Shown here piece by piece: positions 10,013-21,825 of a DNA stretch of 64,000 nt (position 1 is the first letter of the stretch; each line of letters starts with the position of its first letter). The stretch is from the NCBI GenBank assembly GCA_003996215.1, contig QJPP01000328.1:310001-374000 (forward strand), written 5' to 3'. The stretch is from Jaltomata sinuosa. Taxonomy: Eukaryota > Streptophyta > Magnoliopsida > Solanales > Solanaceae. Made by a program: the position numbers and the translations under genes. The notes below the pieces were generated by a model, which ran no database searches, had not been told where the DNA came from, and saw nothing but the letters and a program-made list of their open reading frames with translations.

Positions 10013-12217
10013 TGTCACGCCCCAAAGCTACCCCTAGATGCAACACGGTGCTTAGTGTCACAAGTGACCTCAAGCTAACCCATGGCATGACACATCTGTA
10101 CAAATTCAGGCTAAAACATGCACTGTGCGGAAGCTAAAACAGTTTTAATATATATAAAAGCGGGGAGAACCCAAAAGACTGAATATATATAAATAATTTA
10201 GTGCTGACTGAAAAAAAATGCTAACAACTGCTGAGTCTAATCTATGTCTGAAAGCCATCTAACTGGATAGGAGTTACTGGGACATACCCCCAGCTAACTT
10301 TAATAAATCTGAAACTGAAAGTAAATACTGAACTAAAGCATGTCTATTGTCCTCAAACTAATGAGGACTCACCACTGAACTGTTGAGTATGGACTGGGAA
10401 TCGAGCTAGGTGCGGTCTGGATGTTGAATGCCTGAACCTACATCATAAAACAATGTAGCACAAAAGTATGCGTCAGTACTTTGAATGTACTGAGCATGCA
10501 GGATATGTACAAAGCTGGACAATATAAAACTAAACATGAAGATAGATATACTGCAACATAACTGAAAGCTGAACTGAATGCAATGACCAGGTATAAATCA
10601 TGAAATAACATGCTGAACTGAATACTGAACATAAATGCTGGATACAAGGTCAATGCACATAAATGTGACTGTGGGAGACACTACCAACCAACATACCCCA
10701 AGTTGAGCTAACTGTGGGGCCAACCTGTAACCCTGGATGGAAGAGTGTTCATACCTTGCCAAGGGTATGAACGGGTCTGACATGGATCCACTACTGATGT
10801 CCACAAGGGACAAGGAGGTGCAACCTAGTCTGACAGTTGAGTCCTTTAAACTTACGGTGGTGCCGTAGTTCTGGGACTAGGGACTGCTACTAAAGGTCAT
10901 AGCCTAAACTGACAGCTAAGCTTTCATCCCCTAGTCCTCTCGGTACTAAGTCTACTCCCACTGAATGTAAGCAATAATGTACTGGAATAAAAGATAGCTC
11001 AAAATACTGATAGATGACTGAGAATACAACATACATGATCTGAAGGATATGTCATTCAATTTCTGAAGCATAAGCATATAACTGATCTGTCTATCAAGCT
11101 AAATTCATAGGAATACTGGAATTTCTACAAGCTAGAATTTCTGGGCATTATTCATGAAACTATACTAATTCTCCAAGAGACACGTAATCAATACTATAAA
11201 AGTTGTAAGAATTGAATTACAATAATTTCCTAAGATTTATGAACCCTAGGTCTGGAACGTTCATGGAGAAAACTGAAAGTTAACTGTAATCTAGGGACCT
11301 AAAGGGTGAAAGGAACCCACTAGTGAAATCCCACATACCTGGTGAAGAAATCCACGGAGCAATCCTTAATTTTTTGGGGCTGAACTTGATGAAGACCTAT
11401 GCTTGTCCTTGGGAGAAACTAACGCCTCTTTTCGATCCTTTTATGTCTAAGTATGATAATTTTAGGAGAATGAGGGTTTTAGTTAGTTTTAGACTACTTA
11501 ATTAGGCTTAGACGACATAAAATGACACATCTTAGGCCTTAAAAAGGGAAGGAAAAGTCTGGAATACCCCTGGAAAATTTAAAAGAATTTTTGCAGAAAA
11601 CGCGACTCAGGATGACGGACCGTACTCTTGGATGATAGACCGTCAACCTGAGTCGTGGTTCTGCATAAGAGTGCTAGGGGTCTCTGGTCTCAGGAACTAC
11701 GACTCAACACGACGGACCGTGCTTCTGAACGATGGTTCGTCATGTGACTCGTGGTTCCTGGGACTTGACTTAGCCTGGGGATCTCCATGACTCAAAGGAC
11801 AGACCGTTCTTCTGAAGTATGGACCATTGTCCAACTCGTGGTTCCTGGAGCTAAAACTGAGGGTTCTCCGATCTGGGTACTACGACTCCACAGGATCGAT
11901 CATGATTTTAGATGACAATTCATCATGTCGGTCGTGGTTCCTGAGATTGAGACTGGGGGTCAACTGGACTTGGGAATACGGGTTGAGAAGACGGACTGTG
12001 GTTCCAAACTACGGTCCGTACTCTAAATTATGGTCCCTGGGGAAGAACCGCTGGCCTACTGTAACTTGAACTATAGTTCAAGATGATGGTCCGTGGTTCC
12101 AAACTACAGTCCGTACTCTTGAACCATGGTTCCTGGAAACTTGAATTTTTCTGCAAATTTTTATTTTCTACTGGTTTTCTGAGCTTAGTCTGGCCTTGGA
12201 AGTTCTGAGGTGTTACA
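10013..12217 (-). mobile_element. LTR, minus orientation (left LTR of element A)
   Basis: Bounded by TGTCACGCCCCAAAGC at 10013 and GAGGTGTTACA ending at 12217, the TG...CA ends of this LTR family, 2205 bp. Its U3 (11590-12130) is rich in ACGGACCGT and GATGGTCCGT palindromes mixed with GAGTCGTGGTTCCTG words. Short open frames on both strands are by-products. Confidence 0.9.
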
Positions 12218-12370
12218 ATATCTCCCCCTTTGGGATCATTCCTCCTCAAATGAAGACTAAATAAGCTAAATTTAAAGGGAAAGAGCTGCAATCCCTACCA
12301 ACAGAGTACTAGAAACTGATATCTAACTGAACTGAGTTCCATACACATGCAAGTATGTTGAAATGCAAGG
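12218..12370 (-). mobile_element. 3' internal end in minus orientation
   Basis: Begins at the LTR edge with ATATCTCCCCC, the inverse of the polypurine tract, and matches the inverse complement of about 15785-15940 and the sequence at 20994-21150. It stops at a junction near 12371-12380, where the strand of homology flips. Confidence 0.85.
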
Positions 12371-13480
12371 GTAACTGATGTCTATGCATTGTTAGATCTA
12401 GGGGCTACACTTTTCTTTATAACTCTATATATAGCAGTGAACTTCAATGTCAATCTAGAAATCCTCCCATAACCCTTCTCAGTCTCTACTCCAGTTGGTG
12501 ACCTAGTTATAGCTACACGGGTATACATAAATTGCCCTGTCAAAGTTTCCTAGAAAGTCACCTCAGCAGATCATGTAGAGTTAGAAATGGTAGATTTTGA
12601 TGTCATTTTAGGCATGAATTGGTTACATTCCTGTTATGCCTCAGTCGATTATAGAACTAGGATCGTTCGGTTTCAGTTTCCTAACAAGCCAGTCTTAATT
12701 AAATGGAAGGGTAATAACTCAGTGCCTGTAGGTCATTTCATCTCCTACCTTAAGGCCAAAAAAATGATTTGCAAAGGGTATGTCTATTATCTTGTTTGGG
12801 TTAAGGATTCAAACTCTGAAACCCCAACTCTTGATTCAGTTCCAGTAGTAAGTGAGTTTCTAGAAGTGTTCCAAGAAGATCTTCCCGGAGTTCCTCCCAA
12901 AAGGGAAATCGATTTTAGAATATATCTCCTTCCAGATACCCAGACTATTTTGATTCCTTCTTATAGAATGTCTCCAGTTGAGCTTAAGGAATTGAAAGAA
13001 CAGTTGAAAGACCTTCTAGATAAGGGATTCATCAGACCCAACATCTCTCCATGGGGTGCTCCAATATTGTTCGTGCGTAAGAAAGACAGTTCTCTCTGGA
13101 TGAGAATTAACTACCGTCAGTTGAACAAAGTCACAATCAAAAATAAATATCCCCTCCCCAAGATAGACCTCAGGTCCAGCTATCATCAGCTCAGATTCAG
13201 ACTTAGTAATATCCCGATGACAGCCTTCAGGACTTGGTATGGTCACTATGAATTTGTAGTTATGTCTTTTAGACTAACCAATGCTCTTGCAACTTTCATA
13301 GACTTAATGAACAAGGTATTCATACAGTATTTGGACTTGTTCGTCATTGTCTTCATTGATGATATCCTTGTTTATTCTTGAAATAAGGAGGAGCATGTGA
13401 ATCATCTGAGGGTCATTCTGCAGACTCTCAAGGATGGACAATTATTCTCCAAGTTCAGTAAGTGTGAGTTCTAGTTGAAA
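12371..13480 (+). pseudogene. Protease-reverse transcriptase remnant (element A)
   Basis: It corresponds to the aspartic protease and the RT of a gypsy pol. Protease core VYALLDLGAT at about 12382 has Leu in place of the usual Thr of D-T-G. A region with two stops follows, then a 264-codon open stretch (12587-13381). That stretch contains ILGMNWLHS, the RT entry LLDKGFIRPNISPWGAPI, and motif C FIDDILVYS near 13350-13378 with both aspartates. The segment before LRSSYHQL is short: compared with element B (about 23760-23830) about 16 codons are missing in frame, between the KYPLP part and the motif A aspartate. A TGA at 13379-13381 ends the frame. Function as an RT is lost. Confidence 0.9.
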
Positions 13481-14252
13481 TTAGTCACTTTTATTGGTCA
13501 TGTATTGTCTAGTCAAGGCGTCTGGGTTGACTCTCAAAAGATTAAGGAAATAAAGGATTGGCCCCAGACCCACCTCTCCGACAGACATCAGAAGTTTCTT
13601 GGGTTTAGCTGGTTATTACATGGGGTTCGTAGAAGGATTTTCATCCATAGCTACCCCATTGACCAAGTTGACTCAGAAAAAGGTCAAGTTCCTGTGGTCA
13701 GATGAGTGTGAGACTAGTTTCTTAGAATTGAAGACCATGTTGACTACAACTCCTGTCTTGACTCTACCAGAGGGTTCAGATGGTTATGTGGTTTATTGAG
13801 ATGCATCCAGGGTAAGCCTAGGTTATGTTTTGATGCAACAGGGTAAGGTCATAACTTATGCTTCCAGACAGCTTAAGTCCCATGAGAAGAACTACCCGAC
13901 TCATGACCTCGAGCTTGCAACATTTGTGTTTGCCCTAAATATTTGGAGACACTACCTGTATGGTGTTCATGTTGATGTATTCATAGATCATAAGAGCCTC
14001 CAATATGTGTTCACCCAAAAAGAGTTGAATCTTCATCATAGGATATGGCTTGAGTTCCTCAAGGATTATGATATGAATGTGCTCTACCATCCTAGTAAGG
14101 CCAATGTAGTGGCTGATGCTCTTAGCAGACTGTCTATGGGTAGCGTGTCACATGTCGAGGAAGGGAATAAGGAATTAGCTAGAGAGGTTCACCGGCTTGC
14201 TTGCTTAGGAGTTTGCCTTATGGACACGTCAGATCGTGGTGTGATAGTCTAG
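13481..14252 (+). pseudogene. RT connection and RNase H remnant (element A)
   Basis: This follows the RT directly. VTFIGHVLSSQGVWVD (about 13484-13530) is the RT thumb and connection. A frameshift near 13600 moves the reading to FLGLAGYY. The RNase H domain starts at about 13801 with DASRVSLGYVLMQQGKVITY, and the codon before its Asp is a TGA. It continues through ELATFVFALNIWRHYLYG, FIDHKSLQYVFTQKELNL and VVADALSRLSMGS, so the acidic residues are present. A further stop lies at about 14250. It would degrade the RNA strand in a working element. Confidence 0.9.
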
Positions 14253-15295
14253 AATGGATCAGAATCTTCATTGGTAGCGGAGGTTAAGGAGAAATAGGAT
14301 AATGACCCTATATTGCTTCAGCTGAAGGTTGCAGTTCATTAGTAGACAGTTGAGGTTTTCTCCCTAGGGGGAGATGTTGTGCTTCATTATCAAGGTCGCT
14401 TATTTGTTCATAAGGTGGGTGAGTTGAGGCAGAAGATCTTTATAGAAGCCCATAATTTAAGATATTCCATTCATCCGGGTGCCACTAAGATGTACTGTGA
14501 TCTACGAGAAGTCTATTGGTGGAATGGCATGAAGAGGGACATCGCAAATTTTATGGATAAGTGTCCCAACTATCAGTAGGTTAAAGTAGAACATCAGAAA
14601 CCAAGAGGTGTGACTCAGGAGATTAGCATTCCTACTTGGAAGTGGGACGTGGTCAATATGGATTTCATTATGGGATTGCCTCGTACTTACAGGCAACATG
14701 ACACCATTTGGGTGATAGTGGACAGAGTCACTAAGTCATCTCACTTCTTGGTAGTCAAGACTACAGATTTGGCAGAGGATTATGCCAAACTCTTCATCAG
14801 CGAGATAGTCAGGTTGCATGGGGTTCCCCTATCTATCATATCAAATAGAGGTCCTCAGTTTACATCTCATTTCTGGAAGTCTTTTCAGAAAGGTCTTGGT
14901 ACTCAGGTAAATCTTAGAACTGTATTTCATCCACAGATGGATGGTCAGGAAGAGCGTACCATTCAGACCTTAGAGGATATGTTGAGAGCTTGCGTGATTG
15001 ATTTCAAAGGTAGTTGGGATGATCACCTACCTCTCATAGAGTTGGCCTATAATAACAGTTTTCACTCCAGTATTCAGATGGCTCCTTATGAGGCACTTTA
15101 TGGGCGTAGATGCAGATCACTGGTTGGTTGGTTCGAGGTAGGTGAAACAACCTTGATTGGGCCAGATTCGGTTCATGAGGCTATGGAGAAAGTTCAGCTC
15201 ATAAAGATAGACTAAATACCACTCATAGTCGTCAGAAGTCCTATGCAGACGTTAGTAGAAGGGAATTAAAATTCAAAATCGATGATCGGGTTTTC
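14253..15295 (+). pseudogene. Integrase zinc-binding and catalytic core remnant (element A)
   Basis: The zinc-binding part lies at about 14440-14579 (HNLRYSIHPGATKMYCDLRE, then DKCPNYQ). The last zinc-ligand cysteine of the CxxC pair reads Tyr. The catalytic core open stretch is 14610-15215. The first catalytic Asp (VNMDFIMGLP) is present. The second, normally in SDRG, reads SNRG (codon AAT at about 14854), consistent with a G-to-A change. The Glu in GQEERTIQ is present. Stops at about 14577 and 15213 and a shift near 15213 break the frame. An integrase with this core would be inactive. Confidence 0.9.
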
Positions 15296-15715
15296 TTGAA
15301 AGTTTCACCCATGAAGGGGGTGATGAGATTTTGCAAGAAAGGGAAGCTCAGTCCCAGGTATGTAGGTCCTTACAGAATCCTGAAAAGGGTTGGTAATGTG
15401 GCTTATGAGTTAGATTTTCCAGCAGAACTAGCAGCAGTTCATCCAGTCTTTCATATTTCCTTGTTGAAGAAGTGTGTGGGTGATCCAACATCGATAGTAC
15501 CTTTGGAGAGTGTGGTTGTGAAGGATAGCCTCACATATGAGGAGGTTCCAGTTGAGATTCTTGACCGTCAGGTTTGTAGGTTGAGAAATAAAGAAGTCAC
15601 CTCTATAAAGGTTTTGTGGAGGAATCAGTCCATCAAGGGAGCTACTTGGGAAACAGAAGCAGCCATGATGGCCAAGTATCCTCACCTTTTTCTTTCTGAT
15701 TCAGTTTCAGCATGA
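15296..15715 (+). pseudogene. Integrase C-terminus with chromodomain (element A)
   Basis: A 139-codon open stretch closes pol. MKGVMRFCKKGKLSPRYVGP begins the gypsy integrase C-terminal (GPY/F-like) module. HPVFHISLLKKCVGD follows. The end, EEVPVEILDRQVCRLRN then IKVLWRNQSIKGATWETEAA, is a chromodomain, which in plant chromoviruses is thought to direct insertion to particular chromatin. The frame ends in TGA 225 bases before the LTR. Because upstream pol is broken this is a fossil. The similarly placed domain in element B is at 21400-21250. Confidence 0.9.
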
Positions 15716-15940
15716 GGTAATAGTTTCTCTCAAGTCTCGTAGTTTACTCTTGTGTGATTCAGCCTCAGTACTTCATTCCATCACTTATCCTTGCATTTCA
15801 GCATATTTGCATGTTTATGTAACTCAGTTCAGCTAGATATTAGTTTCTAGTACTCAATTGGCATGGATTGCAACTCTTTCCCTCCAAACTCAGCTTGTTT
15901 AGTCTTCATTCAAGGATAAATGATCCCGAAGGGGAGCTAT
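15716..15940 (+). other. 3' internal end with polypurine tract
   Basis: Non-coding stretch between pol and the LTR. It ends with TGATCCCGAAGGGGAGCTAT directly before the TGTAACA of the LTR; the GAAGGGGAG part is the polypurine tract for plus-strand priming. Confidence 0.8.
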
Positions 15941-18068
15941 TGTAACACCCCAGAACTTCCAAGCCTAGACTTAGCTCAGAAAACCAGAAGAAATAAAATT
16001 TTCCCAACTGTCTGCCCTAATCACGAGTCGGTTCCACGAACTGTGGAAGTTTCCATGAGCCATGGACTGGACACGTGGAATTAAATCAGAAGCTTGAAGA
16101 TTCCTCTGAGAACCACAATTTGGGTCATGACCCATGGATGGATCCATGAGTCATGAACCTAAGTCATGGGACCGATTTCCAGTAGCCTAATATTAAGTCC
16201 CAGGGTTCACAAGTGGGATCCACGACCCATGGAAGCTTCCACGAGTCGTGAACCCAACTCGTGGAACCCATCTTCAAAGACCCATGGATTTCAGTCCAGG
16301 AACCACGAGTGGGTTCCACGACTTGTGGGAGTCTCCATGAGTCATGAACACAAATCGTGGAGTTCGTTCCAGTAGCTCAACTTTTGGGACCAGGAAACCA
16401 TGACAGGGTTCCATGACCCATGGAACTTTCCACGAGCCGTAGAACCAAGTCGTGATCCCTGAGTCGCGAATTTCAGCATCTTTTTCTAATTATTTTCCAT
16501 GGGCATTCCAGACTTTTCCTACCTCTTTTAACGCCTAGGCTACGTCATTTTGACTACTCTAAGCCTATTTTATTACTAAAAAACTACCTAAAACATTCAT
16601 CCTCCTAAATTCATCAGACTTAGAAAGAAAAGAAAACAAAAGAGGCGATAGTTTTCTCTCAAGAACAAGCAGAGGTCTTCTTCAAGTTCAGCCCCAAAAT
16701 CCCAAGGATTTCTCCATAGTTTCTTCACCAGGTATGTGGGATTTCATAGTGGGTTCCTTTCATCCATTAGGTCCCTAGATTTCAGTCAGTTCTTTAAGTC
16801 TCTCCATGAACTGTTTAGACCTAGGGTTCCTTAATATTAGGGAATCATTGTAATTCAGTTGTTATAGCTTCCATGGTACTAATTACATGTTCTTGGAGAA
16901 TTAGCATAGTTCATATATAAGACCCAGAAACCCTAGATTGTGTTAATTTTAGTATTTCATAGATTATGCCTTCTAGGAAGATTAGTCATACAATCATGCT
17001 TCAGTATTTGAATGCCATATCTGTCAGAATATGTACGTTGCATTCTCAGTTAATTATCAGTACTTTCAGCCATCTATTATTTTAGTGCATTGTTGCTTAT
17101 ATTCAGTTGGGAGTAGACTTAGTACCTAGCAGACGAGGGGATGAAGGCTTAACTATCAGTTTAGGCTAAGACCTTTAGTAGCAGTCCCCAAACCCCAGAA
17201 CTACGGTGCCACCGTAGATATTAAAGGAGTCAGCTGTCAGACTAGGCTGCACATCCTTGTCCCTTGTGGACATCAGTAGTGGATCCATGTCAGACTTGTT
17301 TGTACCCTTGGCAAGGTATGAACACCTTTCCATCCAGGGTTACAGGTTGTCCCCATAGTCAGCTCAACTTAGGGTATGTCGGTTAATAGTATCTCGCACA
17401 ATCAGATTCCTATTGCGTTGACCATGTACTCAATATTAATTTCAGTATATAGTTCACTATGTTATATCTATGATTTGTACTTGGTCATTGCATATAGTTC
17501 AGATTTCAGTTATATGACAGTATATCTATTTCTATGTGCAGTTCTTTATTGTCCATCTTAGTACATATCCTGCATGCTCAGTACATTCAAAGTACTCACA
17601 CATACTTTTTTGCTACATAATTTTATGATGTAGATTCAGGCATTCAGTATCCAGACCGCGCTTAGTCGACTTCCAGTCCATACTCAGCAGCTTAGTGGTG
17701 AGTCCTCATAGTTCGAGGATGATAGACATGCTTTACTTTTAGTATTTACATATCAGTTTCAGTCTTGTTAGAGTTAGCTAAGGGCATGTCCCAGTAACTT
17801 ATAACAGTTAGAGGCTTTAAGACGTAGACTAGATTCAATTTGAGTTGTTAGTGTTGTTTCAAAACTACATTATACTCTACTATATATTTCATATATTCAG
17901 ACATTTTGGGCTTTTCCCCACTTCAGATATTAAATTATTTTTAGCTTTCGCACAGTGCATGTTTTAAAAATTGAACTTGTATAGATATGCCATGCCATGT
18001 GTTAGCTTGGGGTCACTTGTGACACTAAACACCGTGTTTCGTCCAGGGGGTAGCCTCGGGGGGTGACA
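15941..18068 (+). mobile_element. 3' LTR, plus orientation (element A)
   Basis: Starts TGTAACACCCCAGAACTTCC at 15941 and ends GGGGGGTGACA at 18068, 2128 bp. U3 (16020-16480) is packed with CCACGACCCATGGAA and CCACGAGTCGTG palindromes. The downstream part holds the conserved word GGGATTTCATAGTGGGTTCC. Short open frames here are not genes. Confidence 0.9.
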
Positions 18069-18776
18069 CCTTTAATCAATATAGATGTGGCTGGATGGCT
18101 GAGCCTTCAGGCAGCTACTGTCCTGAGATTGTTTGGGAATTTTACGCCTCATATGCAGCCACAAGCAGTAAGCTCCTTCAGCCAAGGCAGCGATACCAGG
18201 ATCTTTCCCCACTCACTAGCACTTTGGTGCATCATGCTTATTCAGCACTTTTTGTTCGGGCCAGAGTCTGAGCTACAGGTTTACATGGTTGAGCTGACTT
18301 ATTGAGATGGGCTGCGGGATATATAGCATAAAATGGCAAGGATGCGAAATTGGTTCACAGTGGCGACATTAAAAAGGCAACCTTGAATTTCACAAGCGAG
18401 TATTAGTGGGCTATTCTCTGGTCCCATATTTATCCAACTCAGGCAGACAATACTTTGACACCCGACTACACAGTGCTAATGGCCAACATCATGGCTGGTT
18501 ATAAGATAAATTTCCCCCTCTGTATCTTAGAGGAGATTCATGAGCGGGACTTCCGACCGAGCACCAACATCCCCTTTCTATGCTTGATTCACCATTTGTG
18601 TATAGAGTCTGCAATCCCACGGATGTCAAATATAGACCACACCCTCAAGGTGACAAGTATTAAGGATATGAGGTTGATCAGGGATGTTGCTAACGGTTGC
18701 ATATAGACAAGATTGATCCTCTATCTAAGGTGGTATAGTGAGAGTTAAGGGATCCTCGGTAGCGAGAGACCCCCTT
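18069..18776 (+). pseudogene. Plant-transposon-domain ORF, middle part (element C)
   Basis: A fragment of the long ORF that Athila-type elements carry after integrase, in the class annotated as putative plant transposon protein domain. Recognisable pieces are ATLNFTSK and LVGYSLVPYLSNSGRQYFDT in shifted frames (about 18350-18455), then an open 83-codon piece containing TPDYTVLMANIMAGYKINF (18455-18706). IHERDFRPSTNIPFLCLI and SIKDMRLIRDVANGC follow in the same piece. The molecular role of this domain is unknown. The ORF is interrupted by element B at 18777 and resumes at 28324, with several stops. The upstream part is replaced by the LTR of element A. Confidence 0.7.
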
Positions 18777-19412
18777 TGTCATGCCCCAAAGCTACCCCCT
18801 GGATGAAACATGGTGCTTAGTGTCACAAGTGACCCCAAGGTAACCCATGGCATGGCACATCTACATAAAAATCAGGTTAAGACATGCACTGTGCGGAAGC
18901 TAAAACAGTTTTTAATATATGAAACCGTAAAGAACCCAAAAGTTTGAATGTATATAAAGTATCTAAAAATATAGTGTTGACTGGAATCCACACTAACGAC
19001 TGCTAAATCTAGCTTATGTATGAAAGCCTTCTAACTGAATAGGAGTTGTTGGGACATGCCCCTAGCTAACTATAATAAATTTGAAAACTGTAAACAAATG
19101 CGAAAGGTATAAGCATGTCTATCGTCCTCGAACTACTAAGGACTCACCAACTGAGTTGCTGGATATGGACCGGGAGCCGATCTAAGCGCGGTTTGGATGC
19201 TGAGTGTTTCAACCTATATCATAAAATGATGCAGTACAAAAGTATGCATCAGTAATTTGAATGTACTGAGCATGCATGATATGTACAAGGCTGGAAAATA
19301 TAGAATTGAACATGAAAATAGATATACTGCAACATAACTGAAAGCTGAACTGAATGCAATGACCAAGTATAAATCATGAAATAATATGCTGAACTGAGTT
19401 CTGAATACATAC

Positions 19413-19466
<54 letters not shown>

Positions 19467-20993
19467 GATACATGGCACTGCAACATGAGTCTGACTATGG
19501 GAGATACTATTAACCGACATACCCCAAGTTGAGCTAACTATGGGGCCAACGTGTAACCCTCGATTGAAGGGTGTTCATACCTTGCCAAGGGTACAAGCAA
19601 GTCTGACGTGGATCCACTAACTGATGTCCACAAGGGACAAGGGTGTCAAGCCTAATCTGATGGGTGACCCCTTTAGAACCTATGATGGCTCTGTAGTTAT
19701 GGGTATCAGGGATTGCTACTAAAGATCTCAGCCTAAACTGATGGGTGAGCCTTTATCCCTATGTCCCCTCGGTGCTAAGTTTACTCCTAACTGAATGTAA
19801 GAAAAAATACAACTGCAATACTGGATAGCTCAAAATACTGATATAATCTGAGAATACACATAAACATACTGAAAGATATGTCATTCAAATACTGAAGCAT
19901 GGTTATCTAACTGATCTACCTAGAAAGTATAATTTATGAAGCACATGAAATTATTGCAAGCTAGCGTTCTGAATTCTATACATGAATTGTACTAATTCTT
20001 CAAGAAATATGAACTAAACAACATATAAATCTGAATAGCAGAGTTCTCTAAGGTTTGTAAACCCTGGGTCTAATCAATCATGGAGAAACTGAAGGGACTG
20101 GCTAAGTTCTAGGGACCTAGTGGGTGGAAGGAACCCACTAGTGAAATTCCATATACTTGGTGACAAAATCCATAGAGAAATCCTTGGATTTTTGGGGATG
20201 AACTTGATGAAGACCTCTGTTGTTTTTGGAGGAAACTGTCACCTTTTTCTGTTATTTTTTTCTAAGTGCGATGAATTTAGGATAATACAGGTTTTAGGTA
20301 GATTTTTACTAATAAAATAGGCTTAGAGTAGTCAAAACAATGTATCCTAGGCATTAAATCAGGTAGGAAATATCTGGAATGCCCCTGGAAAATAATTAGG
20401 AAAACTGCTGAAAATCGCGACTCAAGGATCATGACTTGGTTCTACAACTCATGGAACTCATCGTGGTTTCCTGGTCCTGAAAGTTGGCTACTGAATTGAA
20501 CCCTATGAGTTGGGTTCACAACTAATGGAACCTTCCACGGGTCGTGGAACCCACTCGTGGTTTCTGAACTGAGATTCTTGGTTCTATGAACCTTGGTTCC
20601 ACGAGTTGGGTTCAAGACTCGTGGAAGCTTACATGGGTTTTGGAACCTACTCGTGGTTCCTGAGGACTTGGGGATGGGTTACTGGAACAGGTTCCACGAA
20701 TATGGTTCATGACTCATTCAAACTAACATGGGTCATGGAACCCAATCGTGGTTCCTGGGGGCTTCTGCTACAAGGATTGCACGGACAAGTTCTACGATCT
20801 GTAGACCTGAGTCGTGGAATGAACTTAGAGGAGCAGTCTTCTGATCTTTGTTCCACGAGTCTAGTCCATGACTCATTGACTGTTCCATAACTCATGGAAG
20901 TGACTCGTGGTCCTGCTGATAGTTGAAATTTTTTATTTCTTCTGGGGTTTTTATCTAAGCCAAGTCTGGGCTTGGAAGTTATGGGGTGTTACA
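18777..20993 (-). mobile_element. 3' LTR of element B
   Basis: Bounded by TGTCATGCCCCAAAGC and ATGGGGTGTTACA, 2217 bp. U3 at 20405-20910 has the CCACGAGT...ACTCGTGG palindrome array. It contains the microsatellite at 19408-19461. Confidence 0.9.
19408..19461. repeat. (ATAC)n(TA)n microsatellite
   Basis: CATA repeats followed by a TA run inside the 3' LTR of element B. The matching site in the 5' LTR is 26689-26731, with a different composition. Confidence 0.9.
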
Positions 20994-21240
20994 ATATCTC
21001 CCCCTTAGGATCATTCATCCTTGAATGAAGACTGAATAAGCTGACTTTGGAGGGAAAGAGATGCAATCCCTACCAATAGAGTACTAGAAACTGATATCTA
21101 ACTGGACTGAGTTCCATAAACATGCAAGTATGCTGAAATGCAAGGGTAACTAATGGAACAAGGTGCTGAGACTGAATTTCACAAGATTAGACAGAGATAC
21201 TAGAGATGAACTAATTACCTCAAGCTAAAACTGAATCGGA
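20994..21240 (-). other. 3' internal end and polypurine tract of element B
   Basis: Plus-strand ATATCTCCCCCTTAGGATC next to the LTR is the inverse of a purine-rich tract (AAGGGGGAGATAT). The rest is non-coding and matches 15716-15940 and 12218-12370. Confidence 0.8.
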
Positions 21241-21825
21241 GGGAAAGAGGTGGGGGTACTTGGACATCATGTCTGCTTTGGCTTCCCAAGTATCTCCCTC
21301 TACGGACTGATTCCTCCACATACCTTTCACTGAAGTGACTTCTTTATTCCTTAACCTACGAATCTAACGGTCAAGAATCTCAACTGGAACCTCCTCATAG
21401 GTGAGGCTATCCTTTACAGCCACACTCTCTAAAGGTACTATCAAAGTCGAATCACCCACACACTTCTTTAACAAGGAAATATAGAAGACTGGATGAACTG
21501 CTGCTAGTTCTGATAGCAACTCTAACTTGTAAGCCATATTACAAACCCTTTTTAGGATTCTGTAAGGACCTACATATCTGGGACTGAGCTTCCCTTTCTT
21601 GCCAAATCTCATCACCCCTTTCATGGGTGACACCTTAAGGAAAACCCAATCATCAACCTCAAACTCTAAGCCTCTTCTCCTCACGTCTACATAGGACTTG
21701 TGACGACTCTGAGATGTTTTTAGTCTCTCTCTGATGAGCTGAACCTTCTCCATAGCCTCATGAACCGAGTCTGGCCCAATCAAGGCTGCTTCACCTACTT
21801 TGAACCAACCTACTGGTGTTTGCAT
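21241..21825 (-). pseudogene. Integrase C-terminus and chromodomain of element B
   Basis: An open 153-codon stretch (21825-21364) holds GWFKVGEAALIGPDSVHEAM, the LKVSPMKGVMRFGKKGKLSP module and HPVFYISLLKKCVGD. It ends at a stop after VEILDR. The chromodomain continues beyond the stop with RRLRNKEVTSVKGMWRNQSV and the YPHLFPSDS ending, to about 21241. In a live copy this part would bind chromatin and guide integration. It is close in sequence to the element A equivalent (15296-15715). Confidence 0.85.

Larger units (their letters stand above)
10013..18068. mobile_element. Chimeric chromovirus with inverted LTRs (element A)
   Basis: The left LTR (10013-12217) reads on the minus strand and the right LTR (15941-18068) on the plus strand. 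The pol remnant between them reads plus. The first 153 bp after the left LTR (12218-12370) match, in inverse orientation, the last internal bases before the right LTR (about 15785-15940). The structure is therefore a head-to-head chimera of two copies of one family. The 5-bp flanks (GTAGT and CCTTT) do not match, so it was not inserted as one unit. Lineage: chromodomain-bearing Ty3/gypsy, probably Tekay-like. Confidence 0.75.

Noticed and set aside
18063..18305. 80-codon ORF at the LTR boundary
   Set aside because: It starts in the LTR end and reads the plant-transposon-domain region in a different frame from the recognisable motifs.
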